A stretch of 64,000 nucleotides of DNA from a bacterium (GTDB lineage: Bacteria; 4484-113; JAFGCY01), in the NCBI GenBank assembly GCA_020440605.1, contig JAGRNT010000001.1, positions 186,001 to 250,000 on the forward strand, read 5' to 3'. Below are positions 43,182 through 51,241 of this stretch, one piece after another (within the stretch, counting starts at the first letter, position 1; each line of letters starts with the position of its first letter). Both the position numbers and the translations under genes were made by a program. The notes under the pieces were generated by a model. That model saw only the letters and a list, made by a program, of their open reading frames with translations. It did not search any database and was not told the origin of the DNA.

Positions 43182-43580
43182 TCAGTCGTGGCTGCGGCAG
43201 GAATCGCAGATCACGATCAGGTCCTTCGTGCCGGTCAGTTCGATGCCGCAGAGGCAGCATTCCACCGGGCGCAGAGCCAGGGCCGGCATATGGCAGGGCG
43301 GCTCGATGCAGATTTCGCGGTCAATCTCGCAGGGCACCGGGCATTCATGGCAGGGCATTTCGATGCAGAGCGCACGTTCCCAGCTCAGCGGGAAGGCGCA
43401 GTGGTGCTCCGGGAATTCGCAGACGGGGTGATGCTTGAGGATCTTCGAGATCTCGAAGATGCGCTTCGAGCAGCAGGCGGCGCTTTCAGCGGGCGTGCTG
43501 CAGTCGGAGCAGGCCCAGGCGGGCAGAGCCAGCAGGAATACTGCCATGCCTGTCAGAATGAATGCCGCCGTTCTTGCCAT
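43182..43580 (-). CDS. Exported cysteine-rich protein
   Basis: A 132-residue protein with a signal peptide ('AAFILTGMAVFLLALPAWA', cut before the first Cys) and 17 cysteines after it, plus seven histidines clustered at 'KHHPVCEFPEHHC'. Cys occur in CxxC and CC pairs ('CSDC', 'CHECPVPC', 'ECCLCG', 'CDSC'), which suggests metal binding or many disulfides. The ribosome site is GAGGAA. It lies 42 bases downstream of the 43623 gene and probably joins its operon. No family is recognised. The C-terminal CCLCG...CDSC could be a zinc ribbon. Confidence 0.65.
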   Translation of the reverse strand: MARTAAFILTGMAVFLLALPAWACSDCSTPAESAACCSKRIFEISKILKHHPVCEFPEHHCAFPLSWERALCIEMPCHECPVPCEIDREICIEPPCHMPALALRPVECCLCGIELTGTKDLIVICDSCRSHD

Positions 43581-43622
43581 TGCTTCCTCGTTCCTTGTGA
43601 CGCGCTGTCCTGCCCCGTGGTT

Positions 43623-44153
43623 TCAGAAACCCTTCAGCAGGTCCTCACTGCGGATTATTCTATCCTGCGGCCAGCGGTAGACGAACTTCGGGCGCTCTGA
43701 ATCCGCAGGCCAGTCATGCAGGAAGGCGCTGAAATGATACGCGGCCCCGGTATAGGGGTCGATCACGATCTCGCTGTCGGCCATGATCTCCAGCCCGCAC
43801 AGCGGGCAGTTGCGGCCGAGCACGGCCTCGCGGTCGATCTGCTCGCGCAGCAGCTCCTTTTCCTTCTCGTCCTTGTCACCCTCGCGCCGCGCACTTTCAT
43901 CCTGCTCACGCTGGGCCTTGCGGGCCTGAGCGGCCAGCAGCAGCGCATCCTTCTGCTTGTCGAATTCATCGCGGACCTGCATCGTGGTGCTGTTGTCCGT
44001 CTTCGGACGGATCGCCCGCAGGGTGAAGTACATCGCCGTGACCACGACCGCAAGCACGATCCCGACCACGACCGCCATCTTGGTGGCGGCGACGCTGGCT
44101 CCGGAGGGTTCCACCTGCAGCAGGGCCAGGCTGAGCTGTAGTGTTTCAGGCAT
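43623..44153 (-). CDS. Membrane-anchored coiled-coil protein with zinc-ribbon-like end
   Basis: A 176-residue protein: one membrane helix ('MAVVVGIVLAVVVTAMYFTL', about 26-45), a charged coiled coil rich in Glu, Lys and Arg (about 60-115), then 'CPLCGLEI' followed by 'DPYTGAAYHFSAFLHDWP'. The C-terminus is probably a small zinc or treble-clef-like unit, although only two Cys are seen. The ATG at 44153 is preferred over 44159 because GAGG is then correctly spaced. It overlaps the upstream gene by eight bases. Function is unknown. Confidence 0.6.
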   Translation of the reverse strand: MPETLQLSLALLQVEPSGASVAATKMAVVVGIVLAVVVTAMYFTLRAIRPKTDNSTTMQVRDEFDKQKDALLLAAQARKAQREQDESARREGDKDEKEKELLREQIDREAVLGRNCPLCGLEIMADSEIVIDPYTGAAYHFSAFLHDWPADSERPKFVYRWPQDRIIRSEDLLKGF

Positions 44154-44580
44154 CAGCATCCTCTATTTCATCCGTCTCAATTCCCTTCCGTTTCAGCAGC
44201 TCCTGAATGCGCCTGAGCTCGTCGGCACTGCGCTTGCTGCCGTCACTGAGTATACGACAGGTGTAGACCCAGCGCGACCAGCCGGTCCAGACCACGCAGA
44301 GCCACAGCCCGGTCATGGACAGCATCAGCAGCAGGCCCAGCAGTTCATTGTTGCTGTCATTGACACCCTTCATCAGCACGGCGGGAATCAGCACACCGAG
44401 AATGCAGACCTGGATGAACAGGTCCTGCACGATGAAGATCCGCCTGGTCGTGGTGTTCTGCACATCACGCAGGAAGCGCAGTTCGCGCGGGAGCAGGATC
44501 ACCACGGCCGCGATGTAGACGACCAGCAGGATCAGCGCCGGCAGGCGGCCCTGATAGGCTTCAACGCTCAGTGATTCCAT
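44146..44580 (-). CDS. Small membrane protein
   Basis: A 144-residue protein with three likely membrane helices ('LPALILLVVYIAAVVILL', 'FIVQDLFIQVCILGVLIPAVLM' as a region, 'LLGLLLMLSMTGLWLCVVW') and a charged cytosolic tail ('SADELRRIQELLKRKGIET'). It overlaps the upstream propeller gene by 13 bases and the downstream gene by eight, so the three are co-translated. Function is unknown. Confidence 0.65.
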   Translation of the reverse strand: MESLSVEAYQGRLPALILLVVYIAAVVILLPRELRFLRDVQNTTTRRIFIVQDLFIQVCILGVLIPAVLMKGVNDSNNELLGLLLMLSMTGLWLCVVWTGWSRWVYTCRILSDGSKRSADELRRIQELLKRKGIETDEIEDADA

Positions 44581-45962
44581 GCCTGGAGATCCTCCGCCGT
44601 TTCCGTGGCCGCGCCCTGGCGGCGCACCCGCGGCCGCGCGATCTGCAGGTCGCGGATCTCCACATCACCGCTGCCCGTCCGCACCAGATCGGTGATGATC
44701 AGATGCGGCTCCAGCACCGGCAGGTTGCGGGTCGGCGGTGCGATCTCCGGAACCGGATCGCGCCGGCGCAGGGTCTTCATCACCTCGAACAGCTCATAGA
44801 CGTAGACCGCGCCTTCGTCGTCATTCAGTGCCAGGAAGGCTCCCGCCGGATCAACGGCGATGCGCTCACCGCCGGCGATGTAGTTCAGCCGTTCGGAATA
44901 GCCGCCCTTGAGCCCGAAGCGCAGCGCGGGCAGGTAGTAGGTCACGTCGCTCCAGACATAGCCCTTCTGTTCCGGGCCGACCGGCATGATCACATCCTTG
45001 GCCTCACGTGCGAAATCGGGGTTGCCGAGTTCCCAGATGGCAACGCTCTTGGCCTCATAGCAGGTGGCGAACAGGTAGCGGCCCTCGCTGTCAATGTCCA
45101 TGTAGCGCAGCTTGATGTTGTGGAAGCTCTTCTCCGGGTCTGCATAGCTGTAGATGTATGCGCCGGTGATGGCATCGTCCTTCTTGCTGAACTGGTAGAT
45201 CGCGTTGTGCTGCAGCACGGAGATGTAGTAGTAGTCACCCGCACGCGGGTAGAGGAACTGCTCCGCCGCACCGTGCAGGTTGATTTCCTTGTCAACGGTC
45301 TGGTTGATGTAGTCGTAGATCGTCAGGTACTCGCTCTTGGCATCCAGCAGGTAGATCCGGTCACCGCTGTCGCTGACCGCGATCTTGTGGGTGATCTGCA
45401 GGTCGCGTACGCGCCACATGCGCCTGGGCTTCGTGGGATCCGCAGTGCTGCGTTCCACCATGCTCAGCACGTCGAAGCCGCCGGCCTCACCCGTGGTCTT
45501 GGAGCCCGTGATCACCGCCACCTCGCGGTCATCGGGGAAGGTTCCGATGCCCTGGGGCACACCGTCCACCTCGACGCTCTCCTGCTTGAGGTAGGTCGCG
45601 GTGTCCACCTTGGTGAACTTGTTGACGACGTCCACCACGTTGAAGATGTAGGCGCTGGCACCGTCGCGGGAGAAGGTCAGTCCGCGCAGGCCATCGGCCA
45701 CCTGGAACTTCTTCTCGGCCACGCCGTCGTGCGGGTTGTAGATCACCACCTGGTCAGGTGTGTGGTTCAGCACCCAGATCCGCGTGCCGCTGTCGGGCTT
45801 GCGGCGCAGGAACAGGAAGATGAACAGCAGCATGCAGAACAGCGCGATGCCCAGCACCAGGGCACTGCCGATCATGTAGCCGGCACTGCGGGGCCTGACC
45901 CGTTCCCCGATCAGCTGTCCCTCTGCACCACCTCTGCCCGTGCTGCTGGCTTCAATGCTCAT
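44568..45962 (-). CDS. Membrane-anchored propeller protein
   Basis: A 464-residue protein with one N-terminal membrane helix ('IGSALVLGIALFCMLLFIFLF', as a region about 30-50) and an extracytoplasmic propeller of YVTN-like repeats: 'WVLNHTPDQVVIYNPHDG', 'GLRGLTFSRDGASAYIFN', 'DSGDRIYLLDAKSEYLTIYD', 'DSEGRYLFATCYEAKSVAIWE', 'PAGAFLALNDDEGAVYVYE'. Such domains often act as binding platforms. The ATG at 45962 is chosen because TATAAT lies ten bases upstream (45973-45978) and earlier codons overlap the thioesterase gene. It is the first gene of a four-gene envelope cluster down to 43182. Confidence 0.72.
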   Translation of the reverse strand: MSIEASSTGRGGAEGQLIGERVRPRSAGYMIGSALVLGIALFCMLLFIFLFLRRKPDSGTRIWVLNHTPDQVVIYNPHDGVAEKKFQVADGLRGLTFSRDGASAYIFNVVDVVNKFTKVDTATYLKQESVEVDGVPQGIGTFPDDREVAVITGSKTTGEAGGFDVLSMVERSTADPTKPRRMWRVRDLQITHKIAVSDSGDRIYLLDAKSEYLTIYDYINQTVDKEINLHGAAEQFLYPRAGDYYYISVLQHNAIYQFSKKDDAITGAYIYSYADPEKSFHNIKLRYMDIDSEGRYLFATCYEAKSVAIWELGNPDFAREAKDVIMPVGPEQKGYVWSDVTYYLPALRFGLKGGYSERLNYIAGGERIAVDPAGAFLALNDDEGAVYVYELFEVMKTLRRRDPVPEIAPPTRNLPVLEPHLIITDLVRTGSGDVEIRDLQIARPRVRRQGAATETAEDLQAWNH

Positions 45963-46005
45963 GTTCCGTCCGATTATAGGATCTGACGCAGCCCCGCCGG
46001 GAAAG

Positions 46006-46506
46006 TTACTCCTCCTCCATCCTGCGGGCGCGGTCGCGCCGTTCCAGCATCGCCTGCTTGATCTGGCGCGCATATTCCCACTGGGTCTTCTCCTCATCGC
46101 TTTCGACGGGAATCAGCGGCAGTCCGACCGGACGGAAATTCGCATCCATGGTGACCATCGTGAAGTAGCCCTCGCAGCAGAAGTGCCGGTCGCCACTGGA
46201 GATGTCATTGCCCCAGACCTGGACCCGCGCCATGCAGCTGGACTTGCCGACATAGACCACATGCGCGCTGATCTGCACCATCTGGCCCTGCCTGAGCGGG
46301 GTGAGGAACTGGATCGCATCAATGCTCGCGGTCACGGCCGGCCGGCGCGCCCAGCGGCTGACGACGATCCCCGCCGCCTTGTCCATCAGCGCCACCACGG
46401 CTCCGCCGAACATCGTGTGCATCGGGTTGAGGTCCTGCGGGAAGACCACCTCAAAGGTCTCGAGGGGTTCAGCCCTGCGCGTTTCTCTCTGCTTTTCACT
46501 GGCCAT
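46006..46506 (-). CDS. Acyl-CoA thioesterase (hotdog fold)
   Basis: A 166-residue hotdog-fold thioesterase that should hydrolyse acyl-CoA to free acid and CoA. 'DLNPMHTMFGGAVVALMDKAAG' (as a region, about 26-47) holds the 'N-x-HxTxFGG' signature and the Asp of the catalytic helix. 'SIDAIQFLTPLRQGQMVQIS' and 'SSCMARVQVWGND' are the usual strands. The C-terminal 35 residues are an Arg/Glu-rich helix. It is separate from the propeller gene by 43 bases on the same strand. TATAAT lies 11 bases upstream of its ATG. Confidence 0.88.
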   Translation of the reverse strand: MASEKQRETRRAEPLETFEVVFPQDLNPMHTMFGGAVVALMDKAAGIVVSRWARRPAVTASIDAIQFLTPLRQGQMVQISAHVVYVGKSSCMARVQVWGNDISSGDRHFCCEGYFTMVTMDANFRPVGLPLIPVESDEEKTQWEYARQIKQAMLERRDRARRMEEE

Positions 46507-46605
46507 GATCAGGAGAGATTATAGGCGCTCCGGTTAAGCAATGATTTGCGCGGGCCGCTTTCCAGCGCTACAATCGTGCGGTCTTTACCACCCAGGAGAG
46601 GAAGC

Positions 46606-46974
46606 ATGAAGATCGTGAAATTGACCATTCTGGCCCTGGCAGTGCTTGTGCTGGGGGTCAACCTCAGCAGCTGCTCCATCCCCGGCACCTCGGGCCACGG
46701 CCGCTACAAGACTGAGCTGCTGTCGTCGCTGTCCGGAATCGAGAACGACATCAACACCAAGGGCGAGATCTCCGATACGAGCCTCGGCAAGCTTGAGAAC
46801 GTGCTGAGCAAGTGGGAGGAGGAGTTCGGCAAGAAGGGTTCCTACATCCGTGCCAAGGAAATCCTCGAACTGGCCAGGAAGAGCAACGCCGGCGAGGATA
46901 CCTTCAACAACAACCAGAGCATCAAGGTCACCGCGGAGTCAGTGCGCTCCTACATGCAGACGGAAACCGACTAG
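46606..46974 (+). CDS. Small lipoprotein
   Basis: A 122-residue lipoprotein. AGGAGAGGAAGC gives a strong ribosome site for ATG at 46606. Signal 'LTILALAVLVLGVNLSSC' ends in lipobox LSSC. The mature part is helical and acidic ('LSSLSGIENDINTKGEIS', 'LGKLENVLSKWEEEFGKKG'), with no known motif. It is followed by a clear terminator and transcribed alone. Confidence 0.72.
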   Translation: MKIVKLTILALAVLVLGVNLSSCSIPGTSGHGRYKTELLSSLSGIENDINTKGEISDTSLGKLENVLSKWEEEFGKKGSYIRAKEILELARKSNAGEDTFNNNQSIKVTAESVRSYMQTETD

Positions 46975-46998
46975 CTCCCGGACAACACGCATACGGAT

Positions 46999-47038
46999 AC
47001 GGCGGGTACGCGGCTGACGCGGCCCGCCGTTGCTTTTT
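46999..47038 (+). terminator. Rho-independent terminator after the small lipoprotein gene
   Basis: ACGGCGGG (46999-47006) pairs with CCCGCCGT (47023-47030), with an inner GCG/CGC pairing, and is followed by TGCTTTTTCT. Confidence 0.8.
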
Positions 47039-47069
47039 CTGCCGGAGCGCAGATGGGAGCGACATCCGT

Positions 47070-47075
47070 TAGAAT
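47070..47075 (+). promoter_or_regulatory. -10 hexamer TAGAAT for short-leader start at 47085
   Basis: TAGAAT ends nine bases before the ATG and no ribosome site is present. Confidence 0.55.
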
Positions 47076-47084
47076 CTGCAGTCC

Positions 47085-49265
47085 ATGGACAGTATTGCAA
47101 GCCAGCCCCAGTCAGCATTCGAACGCCTGATCCGCCCGCAGCTGCTCAGCGTGCAGAAGCCCGCCAGCTACATCGGCGAGGAACTCGGCCAGATCCGCAA
47201 GGACTGGGACTCGGTGGATTTCAGATTCTGCTACGTCTTCCCGGACCTCTACGAGCTCGGCATGAGCTACCACGGCCGGGAGATCATCTACCAGCACATC
47301 AACGCCAGGGAGGACTGCCTCTGCGAGCGCAGCTTCGTGCCCGGGCGCGACATGCAGGAGCTGATGCGCAGCGAGGGCGTGGAGCTCTGGAGCCTCGAGA
47401 ACAAGCGCAGCCTGCGCGAGTTCGACGCGATCGGGATCAGCTTCACCTTCGAGATGGCCTACCCCTCCGGACTGCTGGTGCTCGACCTGGCCGGGATTCC
47501 GCTGCGCAGCCTGGACCGCTCTGACGACGACCCGATCGTGATCGCCGGCGGGCAGTGCATGTGCAACGCCGAGCCGATCGCGCCCTTCTTCGACGTGGTT
47601 GTCAACGGCGAGGGTGAGAGCATCCTCGATGAAATCATCGACAGCCTGCAGGCCACCAAGGGCCTGCCGCGCGCGGAGCGCCTGTTCGCCCTGCGCGAGA
47701 TCGAGGGCGTCTACCTGCCGCGCTTCTACGACTGTGAATATGACGAGGCGGGGAAGCACCTGCGCACCCGCCCCAACCGCGAGGGCATGCCGCTGCGCGT
47801 CAAGCGCGGCTATGCGAAGGACTTCGCGATGAGCATGCCGCCGCTCAACCCGGTGCAGAGCTACGTGGAGATCCCGAGCGACAAGGTCTACCTCGAGGTG
47901 ATGCGCGGCTGCCCGCAGGGTTGCCGCTTCTGCCAGGCCGGCTACATCACGCGCCCGGCGCGGGCCCGCACCGTGGAGGATCTGACGAAGGCCGCCGTCG
48001 AGCTGATCAACAAGACGGGCAGCGATGAAGTGGCGCTGATGTCACTGTCAACGCTGGACCATCCGCAGGTCTACCAGCTCGTGGAGAGCGTCAAGGCCGC
48101 GCTGCCCGAGGACGTGGGCGTGGCCCTGCCCAGCCTGCGCGCCGACCGCATGTCGGCGGAGCTGTCCGTGATGATGCGCCGCCCGCGTGAGACCTCGCTC
48201 ACGATCGCGATCGAAGCCGGCAGTGATGCCGCGCGCCGCGCGATCCGCAAGGGCGTCAGCGAGGAGGATGTGCTCTACACCTTCGACCTGCTGATGCAGG
48301 CCGGCTGGCACAAGTTCAAGCTGTACTTCATGATGGGCTTCGCCGGCGAGCCGATGGAGGCTATGGATGAGATCGCCGAGCTCGTTGGCAAGATCTTCGA
48401 CATGGCGAAGGAGAAGGGGCATCGCCGCCCCAGGTTGACAATCTCCTGCTCGGTGCTGATCCCGAAACCGCATACGCCGCTGCAGTGGCAGGGCATGGAG
48501 CGCACGGCGGTCACGCGCGAGAAGCAGGCGCGCCTGCTGGACCTGCTGAAGCGCTACGGCCGACAGTGCATCTTCAAGTACCACGACGCCGAGGAGGGCG
48601 TGGTGGAGACGCTGCTGTCACGCGGCGGACGCGAGGTGGCCGGCATTATCGAGGAGGCGTTTAAACGCGGGCAGACGCTGCTCTCTGACAACTTCGAGCT
48701 GTCAGTCTGGCAGGACATCTGCAGCGAGTGGGGCTTCGATCTCGCGCGCGAGGTGCACGAGGACAAGCAGTACGCGGACACCCTGCCCTGGGACCACATC
48801 TCGCGCGGCGTTGGCAAGCGCTACCTCTGGCGCGAGTGGGAGTACTACCACAGTGGCGATGCCAACCCGGCCTGCCATGTGGAGTGCACGAGCTGCGGCA
48901 TCGGCTGCGCGGCGCCTGTGTTCGACCCGGAATCGCGCGTGGTGCCGGAGGAACTGAAGGAGTACTTCGCCGAGGTGGCGCGCCAGGGCATCGCGGAACA
49001 GCGCGGCCTGCGGCCCTTCTCACCGGTGTACCCGGAGGAACTGGACCGGGGAGCTGCGACGCAAGTCGCACAAGGGGAAGATCAACCACAGAGCACACAG
49101 AGAGCACAGAGGAATTCACAGGGCGAAGAAGTCTCCCCTGACAACCGTCGCGGCGACTTCCAGTCGCCTGCAGGCACGACCGTGATCAAGCCCCGCGTCA
49201 ACGTGCAGCGCACGGGCGGCGTGGAGAGCGAAGTGGACGGCGGGGCGTCGAGCAAGCTCGACTGA
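47085..49265 (+). CDS. Radical SAM protein with B12-binding-like N-terminus and repeat-derived C-terminus
   Basis: A 726-residue radical SAM protein. The N-terminal region (about 1-220) resembles a cobalamin-binding-type domain ('FPDLYELGMSYHGREIIYQ', 'DDDPIVIAGGQCMCNAEP'). 'EVMRGCPQGCRFCQAGYI' (about 271-288) supplies the CxxxCxxC iron-sulfur site (Cys276, Cys280, Cys283). A C-terminal cluster 'CHVECTSCGIGC' (about 600-611) may bind a second cluster. The pattern fits the uncharacterised fused rSAM family (TIGR03960-like), often next to a DUF2344 gene, which is not seen here. From about residue 655 the frame translates dispersed repeats (a GCAA-loop hairpin, the CACAGAG word, a GGCGAC hairpin), so the native end was probably near 49050. 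Confidence 0.82.
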   Translation: MDSIASQPQSAFERLIRPQLLSVQKPASYIGEELGQIRKDWDSVDFRFCYVFPDLYELGMSYHGREIIYQHINAREDCLCERSFVPGRDMQELMRSEGVELWSLENKRSLREFDAIGISFTFEMAYPSGLLVLDLAGIPLRSLDRSDDDPIVIAGGQCMCNAEPIAPFFDVVVNGEGESILDEIIDSLQATKGLPRAERLFALREIEGVYLPRFYDCEYDEAGKHLRTRPNREGMPLRVKRGYAKDFAMSMPPLNPVQSYVEIPSDKVYLEVMRGCPQGCRFCQAGYITRPARARTVEDLTKAAVELINKTGSDEVALMSLSTLDHPQVYQLVESVKAALPEDVGVALPSLRADRMSAELSVMMRRPRETSLTIAIEAGSDAARRAIRKGVSEEDVLYTFDLLMQAGWHKFKLYFMMGFAGEPMEAMDEIAELVGKIFDMAKEKGHRRPRLTISCSVLIPKPHTPLQWQGMERTAVTREKQARLLDLLKRYGRQCIFKYHDAEEGVVETLLSRGGREVAGIIEEAFKRGQTLLSDNFELSVWQDICSEWGFDLAREVHEDKQYADTLPWDHISRGVGKRYLWREWEYYHSGDANPACHVECTSCGIGCAAPVFDPESRVVPEELKEYFAEVARQGIAEQRGLRPFSPVYPEELDRGAATQVAQGEDQPQSTQRAQRNSQGEEVSPDNRRGDFQSPAGTTVIKPRVNVQRTGGVESEVDGGASSKLD
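49050..49168 (+). repeat. Three repeat modules inside the end of the radical SAM gene
   Basis: GGAGCTGCGAC, loop GCAA, GTCGCAC (49050-49074); the tandem word 'ACCACAGAGCACACAGAGAG' (about 49085-49104 and on); and GGCGAC, loop TTCCA, GTCGCC (49152-49168). The modules read through in frame for about 70 codons to the TGA at 49263. Confidence 0.8.
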
Positions 49266-49757
49266 GGAGCTAGGATCTAGGTTGTCGGGTGTAGCAGGCG
49301 AGGGTGTCGGACATAGGTTGTTTGGTGTAGCAGAATTTGATGCCCATGGCATCAACAGGGAAACTCTGGTCATGCGCAGCATGACACCAGCCCTACACCC
49401 TACACCCGAGCTCCTACTCCCTCCCAAGGACCGGCGTCGCCCTGCGACGACTGCACGCGTGATGTGACAATGGGGCAAGGTGCCCCGCGAGTGAGATCTC
49501 GTTTCTCGCATTCTCTCGGGTGACATCGAAATAGCTCCAGCGGTTATGTTCAACGCTAAGGCGCGAAGACGCGAAGGAGTACGGCGGCCAATCAACGGAG
49601 TGTAGCTCTTCAGAGCTACCTGGCCCTGTTGGTCTCCAGACCAACACACCTGATCACCGGGGTGTCGGGAATCGGGTTTCCAGTTTCGGCAGAAGGACGG
49701 AGTGGCAGAACACCACGATGCCGAGCCAGGTTCCTGTTCGAAGCAATCCCGGACCGT
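49266..49757. repeat. Intergenic: composite repeat B, copy 1
   Basis: No gene is seen. Words of the GGTTGTCGGGTGTAGC family (49263-49335) and CTACACCCTACACCC (49392-49410) come first. Then a block of about 82 bases (49420-49501) with GCGTCGC/GCGACG and GGGGCA/TGCCCC hairpins, a 'GCTAAGGCGCGAAGACGCGA' word run (about 49557-49576) and the reverse twin-hairpin element (49597-49652). The same block and order recur at 50563-50817. Confidence 0.78.
49597..49652 (-). repeat. Twin-hairpin element, copy 4
   Basis: On the minus strand stem 1 is GTTGGTCT/AGACCAAC (49628-49645), linker AGGGCCAG, stem 2 GTAGCTCT/AGAGCTAC (49602-49619). It is the T-A version, like copy 1. Confidence 0.8.
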
Positions 49758-50462
49758 TCATTCAGCATTCGGAACCTGTGCTTCCCGCCCCTGTTCCCTG
49801 TGGAGTGCCGTCACAAGCTGCTCGATTTCCTCTGCATGCTGATAGAAGAGGTCGATGTCGTCCTCAGAGAAATGATCCTCAAGCATCGTCGGATCAGCCT
49901 TCACTTCGTCAATCACGAACAGCATGCCTTCCAGTTGGGTCAGGTCTGCCGGACTGTTCATTGTGTCCGGTTCGCACTGAATCACCATGTTAATGTTGTC
50001 GCGGAATCGTTCTTCCTGATCAATTTTCCGAATCGCCTTCTGCACCTGGTCAAGTTTCTGTTCATAGCCAGTGGACGCATTGTACCTGGCCTTGAATTCC
50101 TCGGTTCTCCTGCAGAATTCAAGAAGTTCCTCCCTGCTCGCCTGGCTGGGATCGAAATCCTCACAGTATCTGGTTAACTCCACGCGCGCTGCAAACTTCT
50201 GACTGCCCGATCCGAAGTATCCAAGTACCAGTACCAGGGAGATGCAGGTCAGCAAGGCCGCACCGACGATTGTCACAACCGGCACTGTGCTGCTCTGGCG
50301 ATGTTTGGCCGCAAACTGGATTGCCGCAAACCCCGTCAGCAGTGCCGCAATTGCCAGCATCAGGTTCAGCAATGGAACAAAGCAGAGCAGAAATGCGAAA
50401 ACACATAACCAGACGGATGCCTTCTGATAGGAATTGCTTATGTTTTTTTGCGGTGTATCCAT
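49758..50462 (-). CDS. Two-helix membrane protein bracketed by composite repeat B
   Basis: A 234-residue protein. About residues 18-60 hold two membrane helices ('VWLCVFAFLLCFVPLLNLML' and 'AIAALLTGFAAIQFAA'), and about 64-85 a third ('VVTIVGAALLTCISLVLVLG'). The C-terminal 150 residues are acidic and helical with no motif. ATG at 50462 is chosen over the longer frame because the extra 24 residues are Cys/Trp-rich and unlike the rest. Composition is more AT-rich than the core genome in the C-terminal half. Copies of composite repeat B lie on both sides. The family is unrecognised. Confidence 0.62.
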   Translation of the reverse strand: MDTPQKNISNSYQKASVWLCVFAFLLCFVPLLNLMLAIAALLTGFAAIQFAAKHRQSSTVPVVTIVGAALLTCISLVLVLGYFGSGSQKFAARVELTRYCEDFDPSQASREELLEFCRRTEEFKARYNASTGYEQKLDQVQKAIRKIDQEERFRDNINMVIQCEPDTMNSPADLTQLEGMLFVIDEVKADPTMLEDHFSEDDIDLFYQHAEEIEQLVTALHREQGREAQVPNAE

Positions 50463-50853
50463 GCTTGACCCGTACTCCCACTGGATCAGGGAACTTCTGA
50501 CCTGCGTGATTATCCCACAGCACCACCAGCACATGGCTCACCCTGCTTACAAGTTCCAATATCCTCCCAAGGACCGGCGTCGCTCTGCGACGACTGCACG
50601 CGTGAAGTGACAATGGGGCAAGGTGCCCCGCGTGTGAGATCGCGCGGCTCTCCTCCGCTCGGGTGGCAACGAGCCGGTCCGAAAGGAATTGACAACGCAG
50701 AGGCGCAGAGTCGCAGAGCAATTCGGAGGCCGGAATACATTCTGGCTACGCGGCAGCAGTCCGGAGTGTAGCTCATCAGAGCTACATGGCTCTGTTAGTC
50801 TCCAGACCAACACACCGCTCCAACCGGCATCCCAGCTCCTACACCCTCACAAG
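50463..50853. repeat. Intergenic: composite repeat B, copy 2
   Basis: The 82-base block (50563-50644) differs from 49420-49501 at about four positions, one of them in a hairpin loop. It is followed by 'ACAACGCAGAGGCGCAGAGT' words (about 50692-50711), the reverse twin-hairpin (50763-50817), and CTCCTACACCCTCAC. The right edge is fused directly to the gene remnant at 50854. Confidence 0.75.
50763..50817 (-). repeat. Twin-hairpin element, copy 5
   Basis: On the minus strand stem 1 GTTGGTCT/AGACTAAC (one G-T wobble, 50794-50811), linker AGAGCCAT, stem 2 GTAGCTCT/TGAGCTAC (50768-50785). It is the most decayed copy. Confidence 0.7.
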
Positions 50854-51093
50854 GCAGCAACTCCCGCAGTAGGCGTTACCTGTGCCGCAAGCTTACGCGT
50901 CACGCCTGAGTCGGGCACCCTGCTTGACAGTGGCGGCAAGGCGGTCATATCATTGAAGGAGCCAAGCGGCACCGAACAGAACTGGAAGCTGCCTGACGAT
51001 GTGGGAACCTATGTGTCCCGCGCCAGCTATCAGGATTTCAATACAAGCGCCGCAGTGCTGGTGATTCAACCGCCTAATGGTGGAGGGGTTTAA
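50854..51093 (+). pseudogene. C-terminal remnant of a beta-rich exported protein
   Basis: About 79 codons read as ordinary protein ('ATPAVGVTCAASLRVTPESG', 'GGKAVISLKEPSGTEQNW', 'GTYVSRASYQDFNTSAAVLV', end 'QPPNGGGV'). The open frame upstream of 50854 is repeat DNA, so the N-terminus is lost. It resembles the tail of a surface lipoprotein in composition. It sits exactly at the edge of the AT-rich island, which suggests the island insertion or the repeat truncated an older gene. Confidence 0.5.
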
Positions 51094-51241
51094 CTATATT
51101 GTTACGCATCATAAGGTCTAAAAACGTGTTTATTGATGTTAGGGATGATTTGATATGACAATTTAAGCAAAGGATTTCCAAACTGTTTGATGTAAGATCA
51201 GAAAGTCTATGTGATTACATTAGCAATGCAAGGAGTACAAA
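51094..51241 (+). promoter_or_regulatory. AT-rich leader of the defence operon
   Basis: The base composition changes abruptly to AT-rich at about 51094. AGGAG lies at 51230-51234 before the ATG at 51242. Partial inverted repeats ATGTAAGATCA and TGTGATTACAT (about 51190-51221) could be an operator. No confident -35/-10 pair is seen. Confidence 0.4.

Noticed and set aside
42943..43431. Conserved reading frame across composite repeat A copies ('QSPVYILRRMSGIQFPP' and similar, also at 58047)
   Set aside because: The frame matches because the DNA is a recent repeat. Other frames are equally conserved, there is no ribosome site, and the frame overlaps hairpins and a real gene on the other strand.
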